NCBI GenBank assembly: GCA_903813345.2
Contig: CAIIXF020000003.1
Coordinates: 6,843,815-6,907,814 of the forward strand
DNA: 64,000 nucleotides
Source of the DNA: Owenia fusiformis
Taxonomy: Eukaryota; Annelida; Polychaeta; Sabellida; Oweniidae
Direction of reading: 5' to 3'
Made by a program: the position numbers and the translations under genes. The notes beneath the pieces are model-generated. The model did not search any database. It had not been told where the DNA came from and saw only the letters and a list, made by a program, of their open reading frames with translations. This document shows positions 56,775 to 64,000 of this stretch, piece by piece; the stretch's first letter is position 1, and each line of letters begins with the position of its first letter.

Positions 56775-58345
56775 TTGACACATCTGAATGGAAGTGGTAT
56801 TATTTCTTCGCCATTAGAACAATAATTAGCAACTAGCGTTATTATTTAATTAATTGGATGAACAGTTGTGTTATATGGGCGGTACCTTGAAGCAATAACG
56901 GCTCTTAATTACAACGATCGTAATTGTATCAGTTAAGATATTAAGATCTGGCGAAGTGTGGAATTTAGATGAAACTCTGAGCCTAATAAAGACGCCCATG
57001 GGCCGGTAGCCATGAGGGGGGTGTTCCAAAAATTCTTTCAGAATGATGCAGTTTTCACCATTCTGAGTGATTTTGGGCCAGAATTGTAAAACGTGAACCC
57101 CCCTGGATTTCTTTTTAAAAAGTGGCATTTTTGCATAGCAACAAGTAGATAAGAGTTAACCCTCTCTGATGAAAGTTGCTGTGTGGTTTCATCATATCAC
57201 CTTGACAATGTGTGCATCACCATGACAATATGTGTAATCACTTTGCAGTATATTGTCCAGCCACCGTTAATAGTCGATGGGACAGCTACTTATTCAGATG
57301 ATGTCTCCATTAACAAGTTGTTAACTAACTGTTTAAATAGCATCTTTTTGTTAGATGTGGGGGGTATAGTGGCCCTCCGTGGGTATTATATCAAGTGACT
57401 TTAATTAATGCTTTTACAACTGGATGTCCATTTATCAAACAGGTTATAAAGAGGATAGATTGCTCTAAACATATTTTTGGGCCCATCACACTTAGGAGTT
57501 TGACAAAATGGCGTTTTCAAATTTTACTTCTGGACGCATCTTGATTTATGTTGATGAAAGTTGATAAACTCTTTTCAAAACCACATTTTAAGATGTAATT
57601 TTACATGTAGATTTCAAATACGACGTTTGCCTGAATTTTGAATGACGTAAATCAAGATTCTTCTTCTCACATCTTGTCTATTAGGCTTATGTAAAATCCG
57701 ACTGAAAGAAAAGGTATGTCCCTTTACCGAAAAAATCAACATATTTCAAGTTCTGATAACATGTCAGATTTGAGCCGAATGTGTTTCGAAAAAGGGACCT
57801 GATTTTCGATTGGGGTCTGTACGATCTGTACACTAACAGAAACACTGGACGCAAGATATAATTTTGTGAGAACAACTGTTATGTAAAAATAGCCTCTCCA
57901 TCTACCATGTCTAAAACAGCGTGTTGTATGTCAGGAACACAGTTACAGAGCAGGTTTATAATAAAAAGCTAATATAGTACCTTTCATCACAGTCTATTAC
58001 ACACATTTCATGATGATAATTATGATCGAATAACAAACCACAGGTTAATTGTATGAATATTTAATGTAACCACTGAGAAAATTGTCTTAATTTTTGTTTT
58101 GAAGTTGTATAATTGTAGTTACTTTTGCATGTAAAGTAATGGGTCGGGAATGTTGGACTTTTTGTAATTATCTAAAAAATTGCACTTATATGTAATAAAG
58201 AGTTCTTTTTATCCTTTTTAGTACCTGTTGATTTCGCATCACCGATAAAGAGTGATAGAATTTTACTGCTAGCGGTTTGATCTCAGAGTGTAAAAGATGA
58301 TAGCTGGCTGAAAATCGTGTCCGTTTAAATTACAAACTGGCTTAA
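56775..58345. other. Mostly gene-free stretch
   Basis: A 29-nt exon-like piece at ~57681-57709 has an excellent pyrimidine-rich acceptor (CTCACATCTTGTCTATTAG) and AAAAG|GTATGT donor, with LCKIRLKEK in one frame, but its phase does not follow candidate exon 3. ATCAYCWTGACAATGTGTG is tandemly repeated near 57195-57245. Confidence 0.4.
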
Positions 58346-58434
58346 AAAGTATTCTACCCTGCGCGCAGAGTCTAGTTAAACTAAGCTCTCTTTTAAAAAG
58401 TGAAGTCAAACGAATGCAAAGGGTTAAAGTATTC
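58346..58434 (+). mobile_element. Family B mini-element, 71 bp, 9-bp TSD
   Basis: Element 58355-58425, ends TACCCTGCGCGCAGAGTCTA and AACGAATGCAAAGGGTT (last base changed from A). AAAGTATTC flanks both sides (58346-58354, 58426-58434). The two ends are joined directly through ACTAAGCTCTCTTTTAAAAA. Confidence 0.92.
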
Positions 58435-58435
58435 A

Positions 58436-59368
58436 GAAATCTCTGATGCCCTCGCTACCCCATAGACCATCCTCCCCTTACCACTTACGTCAAATTGGTA
58501 AATGTAAGACTTACAGGAATTCGAAATACCTCTTGACTCAAGTCTCTGGAACCCCCCCCCCTCTTACCTTCTCCAGCACCATTTGGGGAGGTACGTAGAG
58601 GGGGACTGAAATAAACTGATATAATGAGTCTATAAACATCAAGAATATATCCTGTTCCATTTCCAAAATCATGTTTTAGACGATCTAGAATTTAGGGAGG
58701 GGTTTTGGCTGCAACCGTGTTGTACTTGTTGAATTGATGTAATACTATTTAAAAGACAAAATCTGGAACAAAACCTATTAGAGTCCAACTTAATGTATCC
58801 AACTCGACTTTGTTTATTTGTTTTGTGAGTATTTCCACCACAAATAGGAACAGAAAATAAATTCGCGTGCCGCTGTTAGACATAATGCTTTTACGATTGT
58901 TATTGAAAACTTCCGTTTGTTCGAGAAACATTTGCTTTCACTTACAATGAGTACATATCCACTTATTTTAAGAATTCTTTTTTTTGTCTGACTAAAGTTA
59001 TTTCTGTTTAACTTTTATAAATAGATTATTAAAATCAGCACGTGGTTTCCTTGTATCGCGTGCGCAAACAAGGATGTATCACACAATTACTTGGATCAGT
59101 CTATCAGATTAAAAATCTTTCCGCCAAATTTTTGTAAAACCTGTTTTTGCGTCTATTGTGTCGTTAATTAGCATTTGTCTAAGAGTATAATGTTAATGCT
59201 GGTATGCGCACGCCTATTTGATTAAATGTTGATTAAAATATTAATTAACAACAATTGTTTATTGACATCTTTGAAACTTTAATAAAGTGAAGAAACGTGT
59301 TACACCTTCAAGTTACCACATTGCGCACCAAGACAAGTGATACTACACCCCCAATCCGCATCATCATC
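58436..59368. other. Gene-free stretch
   Basis: A C run at ~58551-58561 and no recognised gene. Confidence 0.45.
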
Positions 59369-59370
59369 TT

Positions 59371-59517
59371 GCAGCGCTGTACAGCGCTGTTTGCAGCGCT
59401 GTACAGCGCTGTATTAACAGTACAAAACAGTACAATTTGAGTACCGCGCTGTACAGCGCTGTAGCTCATACAGCGCTGTACAGCGCTGTACTCAAACAGC
59501 GCTGTACAGCGCTGTTT
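59371..59517. repeat. Palindromic ACAGCGCTGT array
   Basis: Nine perfect AGCGCT cores sit mostly in back-to-back pairs, ACAGCGCTGTACAGCGCTGT, itself a 20-bp perfect palindrome. The pairs are separated by 2-17 bp or by a TTAACAGTACAAAACAGTAC interlude. One unit has CCGCGCTG. The same 10-bp module recurs at 63.23 kb. Confidence 0.92.
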
Positions 59518-59519
59518 TT

Positions 59520-60470
59520 AATTTTTATAGGCTAGGCCCCTTTAGGAATTTATGTTTTTGTTTTCAGGTTGATTCCCTGGTTTTTATTTAGTTGTATTCA
59601 TTTCTATTATATATATATATTAATGGGTATCAAATTCAAAATGCTTTGATCCTAATATTGGTGTATTGTAGGCTATATAATTGCATTTACTACTTGGATT
59701 TTGTATTTAATGATTATTTTGTTGTCCCCATAAATATACAAAACACTCAATATTAAATACTAATACAAAACCTATATTTTATTTAGAAATATACAAAATA
59801 TACAAAATATATCAGATACTATAGTGTTACGGAAGTCTGAGCCTATTGTTAAAAATTACAAATGTCCTAATGTCAAAAAGTTCTATTTTAATTTTATAAT
59901 TCAGTCCTTGTAACGGTTGTGCTTGTATTCGCCGCTCTGGTTGCTTCCTGCTCCCATTTTCGGTTCAGCGTTTCTCTCTCCATTTGTGTGTACCTTAAAA
60001 CAAGAGGAAATAATAAGTCCATTTGTAGAATAGAGCAACTGATAACGCCCAAACAATTACTAGTTATTGAGGAAAATATTGAATTGGAAGCATTTTTTAT
60101 AATGGGATGGTATAGAATAGGCCTATATATATATTTATTTTGTAAGATAAGATATAGGCCTAAGTAGTATTAAAGTGGACACAATATTTAAATTGTATAC
60201 AGTAATAGTATAATGGATGGATAATTAATAATATAATGGGTACACATTCGATTTGATTTGTGACTTTATTATTTTTATTATTTTTTACTATTATATATTC
60301 AGCATTTTGATACAGTTGCATTTTGACATTTAAATCAAATATTTGATTAGAATTATATCTCAATTATTTTTTCAGATACGGGTTTAAATTTAACGTTGCC
60401 ATGATGTTTGGAAAGAACCATTTGGTTTTTATAAACTTGTCTGTACTGGCCCTTAAATATTGATTATGCT
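59520..60470. other. Gene-free stretch
   Basis: Contains an (AT)n run near 59610 and reiterated AATATACAAAATATACAAAA near 59790. The open segment 60374-60455 (YGFKFNVAMMFGKNHLVF in one plus frame) follows a TTTTTTCAG acceptor but has no other support. Confidence 0.4.
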
Positions 60471-60473
60471 AAC

Positions 60474-60580
60474 CTATCAAGTCTTTCTTTGGACTTCCCA
60501 AACAGGTCTACAGGGTTTGCCCCCTTGCTCTTTCTGCCATCTATAACTCCGAAGAGTTTGAACTGTCTGGCTGTTGTAAT
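60474..60580 (-). other. Candidate minus-strand exon
   Basis: The acceptor AATTTGTCTTTTCAG is excellent and GATAG|GTTAGC is a fair donor. In phase 0 the frame reads ITTARQFKLFGVIDGRKSK then GANPVDLFGKSKERLDR, a basic, protein-like segment with GC well above background. In the phase required by the candidate exon at 62541 the frame instead reads YYNSQTVQTLRSYRWQKE and reaches TGA at 60477. I cannot decide between the two and do not recognise the protein. Confidence 0.35.
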
Positions 60581-60654
60581 CTGAAAAGACAAATTGAGAG
60601 ACAAATGTACATAATTATCATTATTATCCCACCGAAGGAAGTTAGATGAAGATA

Positions 60655-61065
60655 TAGAAAGCCGTCCGTCCATTCGTCTGTTTGTCCGTCTGTCCGAACA
60701 ATAAATGAAATACCGGTTGCTGGATTCGGTTCAAAATTTATAGTCTAATGCCTTATCGGTGTAGAACCTCTGACCTCTTATCAATTTTCAATATGGCGAC
60801 TCAATTCAAAATGCACGCCATTTTTTGTAAAAAATTAAATCTTTGATAACTCAAATTTTATATGCTGATGCCTCAGGACAATAGAGCTTTGTTGAAGAAG
60901 ACATTTTGATGATGGCCACTAAATTTCAAAATGGCAGCCATTTTTCATAAAAAATTGTAATCTTTGAAAACTCAAGTACAAGTTGGCGGATTTGGTTCAA
61001 ATTGATTATATGCTGGTACCACAAGCTTTTTGTTGTTATAACTGATAACAGTTACCTGAAAATAT
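60655..61065. repeat. Family D repeat
   Basis: CCGTCCGTCCATTCGTCTG, GTCTAATGCCTTATCGGTG, CAATATGGCGACTCAATTCA, CTGATGCCTCAGGAC, GATGGCCACTAAATTTCAAA and AACTCAAGTACAAGTTGGCG; two ~125-bp subunits like those at 27.1 kb. Confidence 0.8.
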
Positions 61066-61126
61066 AGTTTTCTATGAATATTCGCAGATTTGCTTACCAA
61101 TGTAAATTAAAGTTCGAAATAATATC

Positions 61127-61910
61127 TGGTGATATAACATGGGAGCATGGTGATATGAAATGAACATTGTGATATAACATGGGAGCATGGTGATATGAAG
61201 TGAACATGGTGATATAACATGGGAGCATGGTGATATGAAATGAACACGGTGATATAACATGGGAGCATGGTGATATGACATGGACATGGTGATGTAACAT
61301 GGGAACATGTTGATATGAAATGAACATGGTGATATAACATGGGAGCATGGTGATATGAAATGAACATGGTGATATAACATGGGAGCATGGTGATATGAAA
61401 TGAACATGGTGATATAACATGGGAGCATGGTGATATGATATGAACATGGTGATATAACATGGAAGCATGGTGATATGACATGGACATGGTGATGTAACAT
61501 GGAAACATGGTGATATGAAATGAACATGGTGATATAACATGGGAACATGGTGATATGAAATGAACATGGTGACTGATATAACATGGGAGCATTGTGATAT
61601 GATATGACCATGGTGATATAACATGGGAGCATGGTGATATGACATGGACATGGTGATGTAACATTGAAACATGGTGATATGAAATGAACATGGTGATATA
61701 ACATGGGAGCATGGTGATATGAAATGAACATGGTGATATAACATGGGAGCATGGTGATATGATATGAACATGGTGATATAACATGGGAGCATGGTGATAT
61801 GACATGGACATGGTGATGTAACATGGAAACATGGTGATATGAAATGAACATGGTGATATAACATGGGAACATGGTGATATGAAATGAACATGGTAATATG
61901 ACATGGGGGC
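61127..61910. repeat. 40-bp satellite open in three frames
   Basis: About 19 units of ~40 bp, each two half-units: ACATGGTGATATAACATGGG plus AGCATGGTGATATGAAATGA. A variant half-unit (GACATGGACATGGTGATGTA) recurs four times, at about 61.28, 61.48, 61.64 and 61.80 kb, giving a higher-order period of roughly 160-200 bp. The minus strand has no stop in any frame, which yields three overlapping ORFs of 281-294 codons rich in HITMxPCYITMFISYHH; these are by-products. Near-identical units indicate recent expansion. Confidence 0.95.
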
Positions 61911-61911
61911 A

Positions 61912-62538
61912 CGATTCCAACGATACGCTGAATAAGCAAAATAAATTATTATTAGATTTCCTAAAACTGTTAAAACGTTTACTTTACGCACCTAGCCTAA
62001 ATGGCATAAGTATGTTGCATTCCGGGTTGCATTCCACATTGCTGATACATGGCCCTCCATCCATTGATTATGTATTGTATTCTTTACTGCCTTCACTCCT
62101 CATGATATGCCAACATCTGACCAATAGTGCCAACATCAAGTCTATAAAATAAAAAGGTAGCCTAGAAATGCATTCCCGATAAAAGAAAATGATCTTTTAT
62201 AAAGAATAAAAAATTGAAAAACTGAAATCACTCAGAAATTACATTTTGGCCAGGATTGGCCCATTTCTGGCTTCATTCAGAAGTCGTTATGCATTGCAGA
62301 TTATAAATATATTTTCTATTAAAAACTCCAAAGAACTAGCCTATGCCCTGGACTTTTAAGACAAGACTTTCAGTGACTTTTCAATTTGAATTTTTTTTTC
62401 AATTCCTCCTGAATTTTTATCTTTGAATTTCACCCTAGCCTATCCCACAGAGCCTATCTGGTATTTGAAAGTCTTCTATATAATAGGTGCACCTAACATA
62501 TGCTCATTTATTCATACAAAACAATCAAATATATACTT
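61912..62538. other. Gene-free stretch
   Basis: The plus frame 61898-62152 starts at the satellite edge and has no domain. Nothing else seen. Confidence 0.45.
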
Positions 62539-62540
62539 AC

Positions 62541-62614
62541 AAGTGAAAATTGCAGACAGATGGCAGAGACTGGCACAGAAATCAAAATTTAAAATATGTG
62601 GCTTCTCAAACTTC
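62541..62614 (-). other. Candidate minus-strand exon, 74 nt
   Basis: CATTCTATGACTCATACAG (acceptor) and TTTTCACTT|GTAAGTAT (strong donor) enclose a frame reading KFEKPHILNFDFCASLCH then LSAIFT, with one base left over at each end. It is phase-compatible with the exon-like segment at 60474-60580. Not recognised. Confidence 0.3.
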
Positions 62615-62830
62615 CTGTATGAGTCATAGAATGTGTGACGTCATAGGTCAAAAGTTCAAAGGGATTTCCCAGGGATTTCCCTAAGATGTCAAACTCAATT
62701 GAAGAAATCACAATAATGAATGTTATTTATAATAAAATAGTTCAAACTCTAAATAAGTAATATCAATATTGCTTAAATCAATCAATAATACTGTAATAAA
62801 AGTCAGAAAAAATATCAGTTTTGTTTTATA

Positions 62831-63021
62831 GTGCTAAATCAGCACTAACTTAGCACTAAATTAGCACTGCTAAGTTAGTGCTGATTTCGCACTAACTGCA
62901 GAGGTTTGTACTGATTTGGTACTGATTTATTAGCGCTAATTCCACACAAACTTTATTTGTACCAATTCAGTACCAAATCAGCGCTAAATTAGCGCGAAAA
63001 AAGATTAGCGCTGATTTAGCA
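62831..63021. repeat. Inverted-repeat cluster with AGCRCT and GTAC cores
   Basis: Perfect 20-bp arms AAATCAGCACTAACTTAGCA (62836-62855) and its complement (62868-62887) flank a 12-bp loop. Next to it TTTGGTACTGA and TCAGTACCAAA form a second inverted pair, and TTAGCGCTAA, CAGCGCTAAATTAGCGCG and TTAGCGCTGATTTAGC add further palindromic cores. It lies 210 bp before the 63.23-kb array and shares the AGCGCT and GTAC cores. Confidence 0.85.
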
Positions 63022-63230
63022 TGGAGTTATTTTGGCAGTGTAAATAATAAGAACAATAATACCTGGTTTTCTCATTCTGGGCCTCCCGTTTTGAAAACAC
63101 AAAATTAATGCCTTTTGATAAAAGTGGCCTTTGTAACCAAACATCAATAACAAAACATAAAATACCCTTGACCCTCTATTATAACAGAATATATTATGAT
63201 ATAATATATTTATCATTTTCAAAGTCAAAA

Positions 63231-63452
63231 ACAGCGCTGTACAGTACTGTTTTTACAGCGCTGTACAGCGCTGTTTATCTTACAGCGCTGTACAGTACTG
63301 TTTTTACAGCGCTGTACAGTACTGTTTTAAACAGCGCTGTACAGTACTGTTTTTACAGCGCTGTACAGTACTGTTTTGGAAAACAGCGCTGTACAGCACT
63401 GTTTTTACAGCGCTGTACAGTACTGTTTCAAAAACAGCGCTGTACAGTACAG
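63231..63452. repeat. Directional array of GCGC+GTAC palindrome dimers
   Basis: Nine 20-bp dimers, ACAGCGCTGTACAGTACTGT, joining two 10-bp palindromes, always with the GCGC palindrome first. Dimers are paired by a TTTT spacer, and pairs are separated by 5-8 bp linkers, giving a ~50-bp higher-order unit repeated 4.5 times. Dimer 2 has GCGC twice, dimer 7 ends CAGCACTGT and dimer 9 CAGTACAGT. The ORF 63108-63509 is only a read-through of this array. Confidence 0.94.
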
Positions 63453-63631
63453 TTTGAGATTGGCTGTGTACGATGGCCCGATTCTAAAATCAATAAATAT
63501 TTATCTTAAAAGTTGATATGTGATATTCCCTGTGATCAAAGCGATGCTAAAGGTTTGCTTGTCTCAGCGGCTGAAAAATTCCAAATGCATGTAATATCAG
63601 AAAAATGATTCCCAAATTGTAACTTACAATT

Positions 63632-63783
63632 AGAAGAATCGGTGGATTGTATTTGGGGGACATTGTGGGCCTCCGTAGAAATTTCGGGGACCATGTGTTG
63701 GCACGCGACGCAACCTGTTTTATCCTGGAAGTTGGAACGCCTAGCTCATACAACAGGTCGGGCACCTGTATGTCTCGAATCAT
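63632..63783 (-). other. GC-rich candidate exon (strand uncertain)
   Basis: About 150 bp with GC far above the flanks. On the minus strand ATG 63783 opens MIRDIQVPDLLYELGVPTS, RIKQVASRANTWSPKFLRR and PTMSPKYNPPILLI before ATT|GTAAGT. The plus strand is also open (RIGGLYLGDIVGLRRNFGD...) between CTTACAATTAG and CACCT|GTATGT. The minus donor is the better site, so I prefer that strand. No family recognised. The window ends 217 bp beyond, so upstream exons may be missing. Confidence 0.3.
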
Positions 63784-64000
63784 TTGGCCTATGGTTGCTC
63801 AAAATAAATTATAATTAAATCCACGTCGTGCCGTGTGTAATTTTGCACATAGGGGACTAGTAATGTATACTTTTTTAGTGAATAGGTAATCTATAATCTT
63901 GAGATCGATTTGAAATCACCATGTAATTCATTGTAGAACCCGCAAACTCTACTAACTACTCTCTTATATGCTTTTGATAAAAAGCGACATCAGAGACCTC

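Noticed and set aside
57681-57709. 29-nt microexon with very good splice sites
   Set aside because: Phase is incompatible with candidate exon 3, and a segment this short can arise by chance.
61072-61991. Three overlapping minus-strand ORFs of 281-294 codons
   Set aside because: They are frames of a tandem satellite whose minus strand happens to lack stop codons; three simultaneous frames and a non-multiple-of-three unit argue against coding.
63108-63509. 133-codon plus-strand ORF
   Set aside because: Reads through the palindrome array; the peptide is a by-product of ACAGCGCTGT repeats.

Overview
This window reads as nuclear DNA from an animal, most likely a marine invertebrate and possibly a mollusc. 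The phylum is inferred only from repeat style: CAATATGGC..CTAAATTCAAAATGG modules, many MITEs, and GTGTTCCAC / CAGTAAAACCTGT repeats. The sequence is strongly AT-rich. It has no prokaryotic gene organisation, no complete protein-coding gene and no rRNA or tRNA gene I can defend. It looks like intergenic or long-intron sequence full of small transposons, with a few exon-sized coding candidates.

Repeats dominate. A ~170-bp interspersed repeat ('family A') occurs about 30 times in both orientations between 3.7 and 49.8 kb, with only scraps outside that span. A DNA-transposon family ('family B', ends TACCCT..AGGGTA) has five copies, each flanked by a 9-bp target duplication: two of ~370 bp and three internally deleted copies of 71-86 bp. 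Other elements are an 896-bp hAT element with an 8-bp duplication and a transposase remnant (4.7-5.6 kb), TACAG..CTGTA MITEs ('family C'), long-armed MITEs at 2.1, 8.5, 19.5 and 51.5 kb, and a hairpin element inserted into a family A copy at 40.5-40.9 kb. A Ty3/Gypsy-like integrase remnant lies at 38.6 kb. Tandem arrays lie at 7.4, 42.3, 46.1, 50.7, 59.4, 61.1 and 63.2 kb. The 61.1-kb satellite (~40-bp unit) is open in three minus-strand frames, and the 59.4 and 63.2-kb arrays are built from 10-bp GCGC/GTAC palindromes.

Possible gene content is limited. On the plus strand three small exon-like segments (8876-8918, 18353-18392, 47780-47826) have good splice sites and compatible phases. On the minus strand several exon-like open segments lie between 47 and 64 kb. 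A CpG-richer island at 10.9-12.7 kb carries CCAAT, NRF1, GC-box, ETS, CRE and YY1-type motifs next to short ATG-started ORFs, two of which resemble each other and one of which (minus strand, 12603) starts like a THAP zinc finger. All exon calls are low confidence and need transcript data.
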